From positions 124,001 to 188,000 of the forward strand of contig NZ_JAAAMI010000004.1 in the NCBI RefSeq assembly GCF_010500845.1: DNA of 64,000 nucleotides. The letters run 5' to 3'. Positions 53,265 to 62,917 of this stretch are shown here, piece by piece. Position numbers and translations under genes: made by a program. Under the pieces are notes generated by a model that was not told the origin of the DNA, did not search any database, and was given only the letters and a program-made list of their open reading frames with translations. Positions within the stretch are counted from its first letter, which is position 1, and each line of letters opens with the position of its first letter. Origin of the DNA: Flagellimonas sediminis (GTDB lineage Bacteria > Bacteroidota > Bacteroidia > Flavobacteriales > Flavobacteriaceae).

Positions 53265-54971
53265 CTACTTGAACTGAGTGGAGAATTTCCACTTGGTCTT
53301 GTAATTTTTGTTCAAGGGAAGATCTTGTAACAAGCTTCGCAATAGTTCAATGGGCATCCTACCTTCCTGCATCACCCTGTCATGGAACTGTTTCTCCGTC
53401 CAACCCTTTTCCAACATCTCATTTCGGAGCGCATAAAACTGCAGGCCACCCATCATATAGGCCAATTGGTACAAAGGCGGATAATTGGTAGTGAAGGAAC
53501 GGCGCACCTCGGCTTCTGCATTGGCATACTCGTGCCCTACTTGATCCACCAATAGATCGATACATTCCTGCGGGGTCATTTCACCCAAATGGAATTTTAA
53601 GGAGAAGATGATCCGCGCACAACGGTGGATCCTCCAAAAAAGCATGCCCATTTTTTGCTCGGGTGTTTGTGGAAAATCCTTGTTCCAGAGAATGATTTCC
53701 CAGTACAGTGACCAACCTTCTGTCCAAAATGGAGTGGAAAAGGGTCTTCTGTAGCTCTTGTGCCTACTGGTCATAAAGTACTGCAAATTATGGCCCGGCA
53801 ACAATTCATGCTGTACCGTGGGAAACGAAAAATTGGGGTTATTGCCACGCATACTCATCAATTTATCGTCATGATCCATGTCCAAAGTAGGATACGAGAT
53901 GATGATATCCCTTCCTCCCAAAAAGAAAGGGTTCACTTTTTGGCGCTCCGGACTCATCATTTCCATGCCCCATGTTTCCTTGGCCAATTCTGGTAAGGTT
54001 ATCAAATCCCTTTCCTCTATGAATTTCACGGAATGGGAATACAGGTCCATGATGGCCTGGGGTTGATCCCCGGCTGGCACATAGGTGTTCTTCACATGTT
54101 CCAAAGCAGCTTTCCAGTCGTCACCGTAACCCAATTCGCGTGATGCCTTGATCATCTCGCTTTTGCACCACGCAAATTGTTCTTCTGCCGTCTTGATGAG
54201 TTCTGCAGGGGTGTAAGGTATGAACTCCATGGCCAAACTTTCCTTGAGGGCCGCCTCACCAATAGGTTTCCCTATGATTCCGCTTCCATCATCCTTAACA
54301 CTGTTCTGTGAATAGTTGTTTTTGAGGAACTCGGCATAGGTAGTAAGCTCTTCATTGATTTTTTTGTATGGCTCCTTCACCCACCAGGTAAAATTCGGGT
54401 CGTAAGCGTAGTAGAAATTATAGGCTTCTTCCAGTCCTTTTTGAAGAGATACCACCACTCCCGAAGCCTTGTCGGCCGTTTGCCAATCTTTGAAAGGTTT
54501 GGATTTCCAAGCTTCAGTATCAGCAGCTATGGTCTTTGATGCATTTTGAAGAATCTGTGCTAAATTTTTAGCATCGGGTCTTTTCCCTCTTCTTCTTTCC
54601 TTGATGAACGGGTAGATATCCTTGGCAAATGCCGCTACTTGCTCTACTTGTTTGAATTCATCATAATCCTGGTTTAAAAAATAGGACCCCTTGGTCACTT
54701 GGTTCTTCAACAACACATAATCCACCTTTCCCTGTTGTGAGAGCCCGTCAAAATCCACGGCGTCCATCTTTTTCTCCCAATCAGAATAAAAAGTTTTGAA
54801 CCTTTGATAATATTCTTGGGATTCGTGGACATTGTAGGTACGGTTCAACGCCCAATTGTCCGCTTCGAACTCCGTCACAATGTCGGCCAATTTACTGTTC
54901 TGTGCCGAGGCAAGGGTACCCATCAAGGCAATTGCCAAAGTCCCGATTTTCTTTAAACCCATTTTGATCAT
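53265..54971 (-). CDS. DUF885 metallopeptidase-like secreted protein
   Basis: A 568-aa protein with signal peptide (IGTLAIALMGTLASA, then QN). DUF885 family, predicted zinc peptidases of largely helical fold: the metal motif HELLPGHNLQY (HExxxGH, near residue 395) and the downstream Glu in FWTEGWSLYWE. Start 54971 or the Met three codons later. Peptide substrate unknown; in this setting it may work on peptides released from glycoproteins. Confidence 0.85.
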   Translation of the reverse strand: MIKMGLKKIGTLAIALMGTLASAQNSKLADIVTEFEADNWALNRTYNVHESQEYYQRFKTFYSDWEKKMDAVDFDGLSQQGKVDYVLLKNQVTKGSYFLNQDYDEFKQVEQVAAFAKDIYPFIKERRRGKRPDAKNLAQILQNASKTIAADTEAWKSKPFKDWQTADKASGVVVSLQKGLEEAYNFYYAYDPNFTWWVKEPYKKINEELTTYAEFLKNNYSQNSVKDDGSGIIGKPIGEAALKESLAMEFIPYTPAELIKTAEEQFAWCKSEMIKASRELGYGDDWKAALEHVKNTYVPAGDQPQAIMDLYSHSVKFIEERDLITLPELAKETWGMEMMSPERQKVNPFFLGGRDIIISYPTLDMDHDDKLMSMRGNNPNFSFPTVQHELLPGHNLQYFMTSRHKSYRRPFSTPFWTEGWSLYWEIILWNKDFPQTPEQKMGMLFWRIHRCARIIFSLKFHLGEMTPQECIDLLVDQVGHEYANAEAEVRRSFTTNYPPLYQLAYMMGGLQFYALRNEMLEKGWTEKQFHDRVMQEGRMPIELLRSLLQDLPLNKNYKTKWKFSTQFK

Positions 54972-55058
54972 GTTTGTGTTGGTTTTTTGGGATACACCTT
55001 GGGTGCATCTATTGGTCTTCCAAGGTATTAAATTGTTGTCTCTTTTTCTTGCTGATAC

Positions 55059-58000
55059 TTATTTTAGGGTTACATCCAAATACACGGAATGCCTTCCATA
55101 GGTTTCATAAAAGGGTTTAAAAACCACCCCATCAATGGTGAACTCCAATTTCTGGGGATTCCCTTGTATGGTTTTTCCAAGATCCTCGGCGTCCAGGGTT
55201 ACTTTACGCCAATCATTTCTTGCCTCCGGTTCTTGGGCCGCCAACAAAATGGGACCATAAAATAGGCTGGCAATGTTCTGTTGGTCCATCACAGAATTCA
55301 AATGAAACTGAAATGGCATCTGAATGTCGACGGTATCCCCGTTTTTCCAATTTCGGGACAAAGTCAGGTAAGTTCCAGGTTGGGCCGATACTTTCTCTTC
55401 CTTACCATTGATCTTTACATAAAACCCTTTGGTGGCCCATTGGGGTACGCGAACGTTAAGGTCGAACTTTCCTTTTCCTTTTACAATCAATTGTGTATGA
55501 TCTTCCTTCGGGAAAGTGGTTTTCTGTTCCACGATGATATTCCTTTCTTTCCATTGCAAGGTAGATGGAACAAACAGGTTCACATACAATGCCTTATGAT
55601 CGTGACTTTCAAAATAGATGGAATTCTGTAGTTTGGTACTGCTCTCCAAAGCAGTTCCATTACAACAAGTAAAACCTGACATATCTGCATTGCCAAACCT
55701 TTTCATGGAACCGGGTCGTAAAGACACATGGTAGGTATTGCCTGCATTGTCATCGGCCACGGAAGCAAGTATATGGTTGTAAAGTCCACGTTCATAATAG
55801 TCCATCAACTCGGTTCGCTGATCGAACATAAAGAGGTTGCGGGTCAACTTGAGCATGTTATAGGTGGCACAGGTTTCGTTCTGCCCACCTGCGGAAAACC
55901 CATTTTCATACAAGGTAGCAGGTTGACTTATGAAACATTCCGCATTGGTAGGATTACGGGCACCGGCCACTCCCCCAATGCTGTACATGTAATCATTCTT
56001 GGCCTTATACCAAAAATTGTCCGCTACTCGGAAGTATTCGGGTAATTCGGAATCGCGATAAATTTCTAGGGCTCCCATAATCTGTGGGATGTGTTGGTTG
56101 GCATGTAGGCCTCTAAAGGAATCCACATTTTTTGCCAATCCGTGTGAATGTTCTGCATCACCAAAGAACACCTTGATGTTATCGAACAATTGTGCCACCT
56201 CCAAATAGCGGTGTTCATTAGTGATTCGATACAAACGTGCCATGGCTTCGTTCATCCCTCCAAATTCTCCAGCAATATAGGTATTCCACATGCTGATAAG
56301 GGTATCTTTTGGCACTTGGCTCAAACGGGCATAAACCCAGTTTCCCATTCCCTTGGCGATATCCAAGGCCTTTTGGTTACCGGTCACTTCATAGATATCC
56401 ATCAACCCGGCCAAAATCTTATGCAAGGTGTAGTATGGAGCCCACACTTGGTTTTTTTGGGTACCATACTTGGCCCCACCTTCCAACATGATGAACTGAT
56501 CGGGAGGATAGGCACTGATGAATCCTTCTCCCCAGTTCCAATAATCGGTACGTATACCACTCTCGCTCAGATCGGAATCAAACCCTTCCCTACCAGCACC
56601 AGGGGGCACCTCAGTGGGATTGGAAACGTATGGACCACCTGCTTCCTTTGCATGCCCAGAAAGTTGGGAAAGCCCATAAAGGGTATTCACCATATAATCC
56701 ATTTTTTGAGCAAAATTGGCATGTAAATTTTTGTCATATCCCGTACTGGCGTAGGCTTGGGCTATGGCCGTGAGATAATGGCCGGTGGCATGGCCACGCA
56801 ACTTGGTCTCTTGACTGTCCCAAACGCCCAACGGGGTTGCTCCTTCAGGTTGTGGTTGGCCAAAAGCATTTCGAAACATATAGAGAAAATTATCAGGATT
56901 GGTCTGCGCCAAGGTATTGATGAACTTGTCCCTGTTCTCTATGAATTTTGTTTGATTTCCCAAGGCATCATAATCCAGAGAAACATCCTCCAATTCAAAT
57001 GCTTCCAAGTTTTGATGGGGCGTACCTCCAGTTTCACCATTTTTAACGGTGATAATCGCTTTGGGTTGAAAATTGGTTCCGGCCACTTTTCCTATCACCT
57101 CATATGTGCCGGGTTGTTGAACACTGGAATTATCGGTTGGGGATGGCCACAATACCCTAACTTCCGGACCTTGCACACCATCTTTATAAGTACCCTTCAC
57201 ATAACGTGGTAACCTAGGAAGGTAGCCCACCACGGTCTCTACCTCTACATTTGGGACTCCAGTCAAGTATGTATTGTACAGTTGCGGGTTGCTCGGCTCA
57301 AATTGGGGCAGGTTGTCCACGGGTTTTTCTCTTTTGACCACTTCATCACCTCCCTTTAAGGCTATATACCGAATCCTTTCTATCTGCTGTTCACTTAAGG
57401 GGATTCTGTACAATCTGAAATCATGGATCTTTGCATTGAGAAATGGATTGCCCGATGCAATGGATCTTCCAATGTAAAGCTGGTTTTCATGTGTAAACAA
57501 CTCTTTCAACTCCATTTCCATGTGCTCCACCTTTCCCACTTGCTTCCCATTGATGTAGATTCCCATGGTTTTCGAAGGAATGTCAAGGACCACCGCCAAG
57601 TGCACCCATTGGTTTGTCTCTATTTTAATATCGTTGGAAAGGGCCACATATTTCTGCTTGCCATTTTGAATGATCTGTGCCTGGTAGCCTTCCTTTTTCT
57701 TGGTTCCAAAAGGAGATACAAAAAAATGGGTCCTATCATCCTTGCCAAAATCAAAAAGGGTCTGACCCATTTGCTCGGAGCTGAAATTGACCCATGCGGT
57801 AATACTTAAAGATTCTTCACCTTCTATTGCCTCACCCGAAATGGAAACATAGGTCTTGTCATCTCCAGGCAACAAAAGCACTTTACCAAACTTTTCGTCA
57901 TCTTCAAACTTGGCGTTGGGACCATAAATCCTGCCATGTAGATTGTTCCGGGACCAATCCTTGGCATCCCCGTTGAAGATATATCGGGCTATCATTCCCG

Positions 58001-58106
58001 TTTCGCCGATACCATCCAATATTTGGTTACCGCTTTGGCCCACCATTGTTGACATCCCCACAACAAGGCCCAACATGGTGAAGTAAAATCGTTTGATCAT
58101 TTTCAT
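55059..58106 (-). CDS. Multidomain DUF1680 enzyme (GH127/GH146-like) with LamG domain
   Basis: A 1015-aa secreted protein; ATG 58106 begins the signal (MKMIKRFYFTMLGLVVGMST). Order: LamG/concanavalin-like domain (about 35-235, LSITAWVNFSSEQMG, GIYINGKQVGKVEHMEM), Ig-like module (about 275-360, ends AIITVKNGE), then the DUF1680 (alpha/alpha)6 catalytic domain with ETCATYNMLKLT and FTCCNGTALES, the same Glu-Cys and Cys-Cys signature as in GH127, and a C-terminal beta domain. The TCCNGT form and size resemble GH146 enzymes (beta-L-arabinofuranosidases). Substrate linkage by family; could be attached to glycoproteins. Confidence 0.85.
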   Translation of the reverse strand: MKMIKRFYFTMLGLVVGMSTMVGQSGNQILDGIGETGMIARYIFNGDAKDWSRNNLHGRIYGPNAKFEDDEKFGKVLLLPGDDKTYVSISGEAIEGEESLSITAWVNFSSEQMGQTLFDFGKDDRTHFFVSPFGTKKKEGYQAQIIQNGKQKYVALSNDIKIETNQWVHLAVVLDIPSKTMGIYINGKQVGKVEHMEMELKELFTHENQLYIGRSIASGNPFLNAKIHDFRLYRIPLSEQQIERIRYIALKGGDEVVKREKPVDNLPQFEPSNPQLYNTYLTGVPNVEVETVVGYLPRLPRYVKGTYKDGVQGPEVRVLWPSPTDNSSVQQPGTYEVIGKVAGTNFQPKAIITVKNGETGGTPHQNLEAFELEDVSLDYDALGNQTKFIENRDKFINTLAQTNPDNFLYMFRNAFGQPQPEGATPLGVWDSQETKLRGHATGHYLTAIAQAYASTGYDKNLHANFAQKMDYMVNTLYGLSQLSGHAKEAGGPYVSNPTEVPPGAGREGFDSDLSESGIRTDYWNWGEGFISAYPPDQFIMLEGGAKYGTQKNQVWAPYYTLHKILAGLMDIYEVTGNQKALDIAKGMGNWVYARLSQVPKDTLISMWNTYIAGEFGGMNEAMARLYRITNEHRYLEVAQLFDNIKVFFGDAEHSHGLAKNVDSFRGLHANQHIPQIMGALEIYRDSELPEYFRVADNFWYKAKNDYMYSIGGVAGARNPTNAECFISQPATLYENGFSAGGQNETCATYNMLKLTRNLFMFDQRTELMDYYERGLYNHILASVADDNAGNTYHVSLRPGSMKRFGNADMSGFTCCNGTALESSTKLQNSIYFESHDHKALYVNLFVPSTLQWKERNIIVEQKTTFPKEDHTQLIVKGKGKFDLNVRVPQWATKGFYVKINGKEEKVSAQPGTYLTLSRNWKNGDTVDIQMPFQFHLNSVMDQQNIASLFYGPILLAAQEPEARNDWRKVTLDAEDLGKTIQGNPQKLEFTIDGVVFKPFYETYGRHSVYLDVTLK

Positions 58107-58160
58107 TTCTGATGCCATTACTTTTATTCTGAACATTTCCAGTTCAATTATAGTTTTTAA

Positions 58161-60413
58161 TTAATTATAGACTTCTTCCCAAGAAGGAGGGGTAACCCCC
58201 AAAAGATGTTCCACGAAAAAATCCTTGCGTTTTCGCTCCCCAAAATCGCCTCCAGAGGAGTGGCCCATACCCGGAATGGTAACCAACTCAAAATCCTTGT
58301 TGGCCTTAATCAGGGCATTGGCAAATTGCATAGTGGTTGCTGGATCCACGTTATCGTCCACCTCTCCCAAGATGAGCATTAAATCGCCACCCATTTGGGC
58401 CGCATTTTCCACATTGGAACATGCCGCATAATGGGGTCCGACGGGATAGCCCATAAATTGTTCGTTCCACCAGATCTTGTCCATTCTGTTGTCATGGCAG
58501 CCACAGGAAGAAACGGCCACATCGTAAAAATCCGAATTGAATACCAAGGCGGCAGCGGCGTTCTGTCCACCTGCCGATGTTCCAAAAATTCCCACGTTGT
58601 CCGCATTCATGTATGGGTATTTTTTGGCGGCGGCCTGGATCCAAAGCTTGCGATCGGGAAAACCTCCATCCTTCAGGTTCTTCCAACAAACGTCATGAAA
58701 GGCCTTGGAGCGGTTGGATGTTCCCATTCCGTCAATCTGAACCACAATAAAACCCAACTCTGCTATTGAGGACATGGACCAGTAGTAGGCCCTAAAATCC
58801 TTTGGCACAAACGAACTATGAGGCCCTGCATAAATATACTCGATTACAGGATAGGTTTTGTTGGGATCAAAAGAGGTGGGGCGAATAATGACACCCCAGA
58901 TGTCGGTTTTTCCGTCACGCCCCTTTGCCGTGAAGACTTCGGGAGCAATCCATCCTTCCTTAAGCAAAGCAGCATGATCCGCCTGTTGCAAGGTCTTCAT
59001 GTTTTTATTCCCTTGGGCCGATTTCAATACGGTCATAGGTGGTGTGTCAACCCTGGAATACTGATCCACATAATACCTGTAGTCCTCGGAAAAAGTTACG
59101 TCATGGTTACCATCTTCCTTGGTGAAACGGATAAAATTCTTTCCATCAAAATCCACCTTGCAATAATGGATAAAATAAGGGTCCTGGTCTTTGTCCAACC
59201 CACTGGCCGTGAAGTAGACCTCCCTTTTTTCCTCATCTACATGAACAACCTTGCGCACCACCCATTCCCCTTTGGTAAGCTGCTTTTTCACCTGTCCGGT
59301 TTTACCATCGTACAGATAAATATGGTTCCAGCCATCCCGTTCCGATGTCCAGATGATTTCTTGTCCATCCTTAACATCATACCGGTATTTTTTGCTACTG
59401 TAATCGATAAAGGTGTTGCTGGTCTCATTCACCAGCACCTTCACTTTTCCTGTGGAAGCATCTACTTCTATAATTTTGTAGGCTTGATGTCCCCTTTGAT
59501 TGTATTCGAAGGTAAAGGCACGGCTATCTTCCCGCCAATCCATATTGTTCAGACCAAACTGATGGTTAAACTCGTTGGTGGGTATTTCAATATGCTTTTT
59601 GGAATCCACCAAAAACAGTTGTGGACTTTTAAACGGCAATTCGTCACCAGGTTTTAAATAGTCCCTGGATTGCAATTTGGGCTGAAATTGATCTGTTGGG
59701 CTAGATTCCACAAAATAGATTTTGCGATCGTCCCCAGGCCGGACTTTGTACGCCATGATCTTCTTGCCATCAGGTGACCATTTTAGGTAGGTTGAATAGA
59801 AAAACCCGGGTGCCCCATCGTAACTCAACTGGGTTTCCTCTCCCGATTTGTTCTCCTTGATATAAACGTTACTGTTTTTGATAAAGGCCGTCATGGTAGA
59901 ATCCGGTGAGACTACCGGTGGATTCTTGGTTTCATCGAACCTACTTCCCCAATAACCCCGCTCCCAACCTTTCTTTTCTTCTATGGTATCAAGTGCGGTC
60001 AAACTATTGGAGCCCGGCAAATAGGAAAGTCTTTTTCCATTGAACACCAATTTGATTTCCCTGAAGCTGGCATCAAAATCCAATTCAGTGATTTCCATAT
60101 TATCGGAGTCCACGTCCTTATCTAATTGGTCGGTAAGCAATTTGGCCAACGCCACTTGATCAAAACACTTTTTCTGGATACCGGTCGTAGGATCTACCCA
60201 CAAATATTCCTTTCCTTGAGACGTATTGTTTACATACCAAAGTAGATTGTTGGGTAGCCAGTGAAATTCAGAAGGGGTATTGAACACTTTATTCCGAAAT
60301 AGGGAGTCCAAGGCAATGGCCTTTTTATATTCCTTTACCGTTCCCTGCCCAAATGCAGCTCCAAAGGTTATAAGTATAAAAAGTACACTTATTTTTTTGA
60401 CAAAAGATCTCAT
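58161..60413 (-). CDS. S9 family prolyl peptidase (DPP IV-like)
   Basis: A 750-aa serine peptidase with signal peptide (ISVLFILITFGAAFG), a beta-propeller DPP IV N-terminal domain (about 90-480) and an alpha/beta-hydrolase domain with Ser613 in FGTSAGG, Asp686 or Asp687 in GEVDDNVDP and His718 in GMGHSSGG. The family cleaves after Pro or Ala in short peptides. Probably first gene of the S9-GH146-DUF885-DUF5695-GH43 set. A role in peptides rich in Pro/Hyp fits its place next to hydroxyproline catabolism. Confidence 0.93.
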   Translation of the reverse strand: MRSFVKKISVLFILITFGAAFGQGTVKEYKKAIALDSLFRNKVFNTPSEFHWLPNNLLWYVNNTSQGKEYLWVDPTTGIQKKCFDQVALAKLLTDQLDKDVDSDNMEITELDFDASFREIKLVFNGKRLSYLPGSNSLTALDTIEEKKGWERGYWGSRFDETKNPPVVSPDSTMTAFIKNSNVYIKENKSGEETQLSYDGAPGFFYSTYLKWSPDGKKIMAYKVRPGDDRKIYFVESSPTDQFQPKLQSRDYLKPGDELPFKSPQLFLVDSKKHIEIPTNEFNHQFGLNNMDWREDSRAFTFEYNQRGHQAYKIIEVDASTGKVKVLVNETSNTFIDYSSKKYRYDVKDGQEIIWTSERDGWNHIYLYDGKTGQVKKQLTKGEWVVRKVVHVDEEKREVYFTASGLDKDQDPYFIHYCKVDFDGKNFIRFTKEDGNHDVTFSEDYRYYVDQYSRVDTPPMTVLKSAQGNKNMKTLQQADHAALLKEGWIAPEVFTAKGRDGKTDIWGVIIRPTSFDPNKTYPVIEYIYAGPHSSFVPKDFRAYYWSMSSIAELGFIVVQIDGMGTSNRSKAFHDVCWKNLKDGGFPDRKLWIQAAAKKYPYMNADNVGIFGTSAGGQNAAAALVFNSDFYDVAVSSCGCHDNRMDKIWWNEQFMGYPVGPHYAACSNVENAAQMGGDLMLILGEVDDNVDPATTMQFANALIKANKDFELVTIPGMGHSSGGDFGERKRKDFFVEHLLGVTPPSWEEVYN

Positions 60414-60599
60414 AACTTAAATAAGCCTAAAACTAGAGATAATCTCCTTTGATTTACCCTTTCATATTACCACAAACCAATACTATATTACCCTTAACAT
60501 CCTACAATGGGCAAAAAAATACGGATAATTGGTCAAGTGATATGAAATATCGGCTTCTATAAAGGTCAGAATAGCATGGGACAAATTGAAATGGCGGTG

Positions 60600-61841
60600 T
60601 TAATATCTATCGGGGGATATCGGGTCAAGATTGATTGAAGTAGATCTATTGTCAATTTCATCGGCAATCAATTTACCGGTTATGGGGCCAAGGCTCCATC
60701 CCATCATGGCATGCCCAGCGGCTATGGTCAAATTGGAATATTTGGATGTTCTACCAATGAAGGGCAGACCGTCAGGTGATACCGGTCTTAACCCAGAGGT
60801 AGCATTTTGCTTTTCATTTTCATTGATTTCCACTTCCCGATAATGTTCCTTGACTGCATTGGCCAAGGCATTCACACGCTCTTTGCGAACGGTGCTATTG
60901 TTGCCCGAAAATTCCATGGTTCCCGCAAAACGGGTAAAACCTTCCATTGGGGTAATGGCGGCTCTGGCATCCACCAAAATGGTGGGCAATGTAATTCCCG
61001 TTGGACGGTGCACATCCATACTATAACCTTTTCCCCCTTGGATGGGTATGTTCAGTTTTAAGGATTTTGCCAACTGGGAGGTCCAACTTCCACTGGCCAA
61101 CACAAACGCATCGGCCTCAAAAACGGAATCCTGGGTTTTCACCGCGCTTATGCAATTCCCATCTAACAAAAAACTATCCACGGCCTGGTTGTATTCAAAA
61201 ATAACACCTTTTGATTTCAACCAAGTTTTCATACCCTTCATGAATTGATTGGGAGTCATGTGGGCATCACATGTGTAATGCACAGCACCCAACACCTTGT
61301 CCGATAACACAGGTTGGATTTTTTGCAATTCTTCCTTGGATAACACCACGGCGTCCAATCCCAATTTTATGGCTTTTTCGGCTACTTCATGCTCTTCATG
61401 TTCACTTTTGGCCGTACTGTATGCCATCAAAACACCTTTTCTCTCGTAGTGAAAAGCAAAATCAAGGTCGGCAACCATTTGCTCATACAGCTCCCTACTC
61501 TTCAGATTAAGTTCCTTGATTATGGGAACGGCCCTCTTTACTTGCGAAGCCGTGGCGGCTTTCTTAAAAAGCAAGGCCCATTTGAAGAATTCCATATCCC
61601 ATCTCGGTTTGACGTAAAAGGGACTGGAACCATTGAACATCCATTTGATGCCCTGGGTAATAATCCCTGGGGCGGCCAAGGGAATAAAATGGCTCGGTGT
61701 TATGTACCCTGCATTTATAAAAGAGGCTCCTGTGGATATATCCGTACGGTCCAAAACGGTTACCTGGTGCCCTCCCCTTACCAAATAATAGGCACTACAA
61801 AGCCCGGAGATACCACCTCCCACAACAACTATTCTCTTCAT
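60600..61841 (-). CDS. FAD-dependent D-amino-acid dehydrogenase, probably D-hydroxyproline
   Basis: A 413-aa DadA-like flavoenzyme: FAD motif VVVGGGISGLCSAYYLVRGGHQVTVLD at the N-terminus, LASGSWTSQLAKSL in the middle and the C-terminal GLRPVSPDGLPFIGRT. Sixteen bp after the hydroxyproline epimerase gene, so the likely reaction is oxidation of cis-4-hydroxy-D-proline to pyrroline-4-hydroxy-2-carboxylate. The next step, a deaminase, should lie outside the window. The 186-bp gap 60414-60599 shows nothing clear. Confidence 0.85.
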   Translation of the reverse strand: MKRIVVVGGGISGLCSAYYLVRGGHQVTVLDRTDISTGASFINAGYITPSHFIPLAAPGIITQGIKWMFNGSSPFYVKPRWDMEFFKWALLFKKAATASQVKRAVPIIKELNLKSRELYEQMVADLDFAFHYERKGVLMAYSTAKSEHEEHEVAEKAIKLGLDAVVLSKEELQKIQPVLSDKVLGAVHYTCDAHMTPNQFMKGMKTWLKSKGVIFEYNQAVDSFLLDGNCISAVKTQDSVFEADAFVLASGSWTSQLAKSLKLNIPIQGGKGYSMDVHRPTGITLPTILVDARAAITPMEGFTRFAGTMEFSGNNSTVRKERVNALANAVKEHYREVEINENEKQNATSGLRPVSPDGLPFIGRTSKYSNLTIAAGHAMMGWSLGPITGKLIADEIDNRSTSINLDPISPDRY

Positions 61842-61856
61842 TTTTAGCTGATTACA

Positions 61857-62864
61857 TCATAAAACCTGGAACCCGTGGGCGTAGGGGTCGTCATCATCTA
61901 TGATGATGTTGTTATAGCCCGTTACCTGCGCCCAACCTTGAATGCTCGGAACGATCGCCTTCTTGTCGGCCAAGGTGGTTTCTTGTTCCACCCTACCCAC
62001 AAACTTGCTCCCGATAAAACTTTCATGGATAAACGGTTCGCCCTGTTTCAACTTTCCTTTAGCATGCAGTTGTGCCATTCGGGCCGACGTACCTGTTCCG
62101 CAAGGAGAACGATCAATGGCCTTATCACCATAAAAAACGGCGTTCCTTCCTGAAGAGGTAGGATCAATGGGTTCACCCGTCCACAACATATGGCTTACAT
62201 CGCGAATGGTGCTATTTTCTGGATGGATAAATAGGTCAGGATATTTTTCGTTGATACGCCTCCTCACCACTTGGGAGTATTGTATGATTTGGCCAGCCGT
62301 AAAATCCTGTACACCGCTAAAGTTTTCTTGTGGATCCACGATGGCGTAGTAGTTACCTCCGTAGGCCACATCAAAAGTGAGTTTACCCAACTCTGGACAT
62401 TCCACTGTCAAATTTTCGGCGGCCAAATAGGATTTTACATTCACCAATCGCACCCAATCTACCTTTTTCCCGGTCTGTTGGTATTCAATTTCCACCAATC
62501 CCGCAGGGGCTTCCATTCTTATCTTACCAGGAATTTTTGGTGTGATGAGTCCTTCTTCTATGGCAATCGTAATAGTTCCAATGGTACCATGTCCGCACAT
62601 GGGCAAACACCCAGAAGTCTCGATGAACAAAATGGCAAAATCATTTTGGGGATCATGCGGTGGGAAAAGAATGCTTCCACTCATCATGTCGTGCCCTCTT
62701 GGTTCGAACATGAGTCCTTTGCGGATCCAATCATATTCCTTTAGGAAATGCTGTCTTTTTTCACTCATGTTTGCGCCCAAAAGATTGGGACCTCCCCCTG
62801 CAACAACCCGCACGGGATTGCCACAGGTATGTGCATCTACACAAAAAAAAGTTTTTCTTGCCAC
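61857..62864 (-). CDS. 4-hydroxyproline 2-epimerase
   Basis: A 335-aa proline-racemase-family enzyme that converts trans-4-hydroxy-L-proline to cis-4-hydroxy-D-proline. Both catalytic cysteines are present: Cys90 in MCGHGTIG and Cys255 in DRSPCGTGTSA. Presence of both excludes the dehydratase branch, where the first is Ser/Thr. Its position between an ALDH and a D-amino-acid oxidase gene gives the Hyp assignment. No signal peptide. Confidence 0.92.
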   Translation of the reverse strand: MARKTFFCVDAHTCGNPVRVVAGGGPNLLGANMSEKRQHFLKEYDWIRKGLMFEPRGHDMMSGSILFPPHDPQNDFAILFIETSGCLPMCGHGTIGTITIAIEEGLITPKIPGKIRMEAPAGLVEIEYQQTGKKVDWVRLVNVKSYLAAENLTVECPELGKLTFDVAYGGNYYAIVDPQENFSGVQDFTAGQIIQYSQVVRRRINEKYPDLFIHPENSTIRDVSHMLWTGEPIDPTSSGRNAVFYGDKAIDRSPCGTGTSARMAQLHAKGKLKQGEPFIHESFIGSKFVGRVEQETTLADKKAIVPSIQGWAQVTGYNNIIIDDDDPYAHGFQVL

Positions 62865-62917
62865 TCGCAGGTCTTTAAAACTATCCTATTTTATGCAATA
62901 TTCTCTTTAAGTGAACC

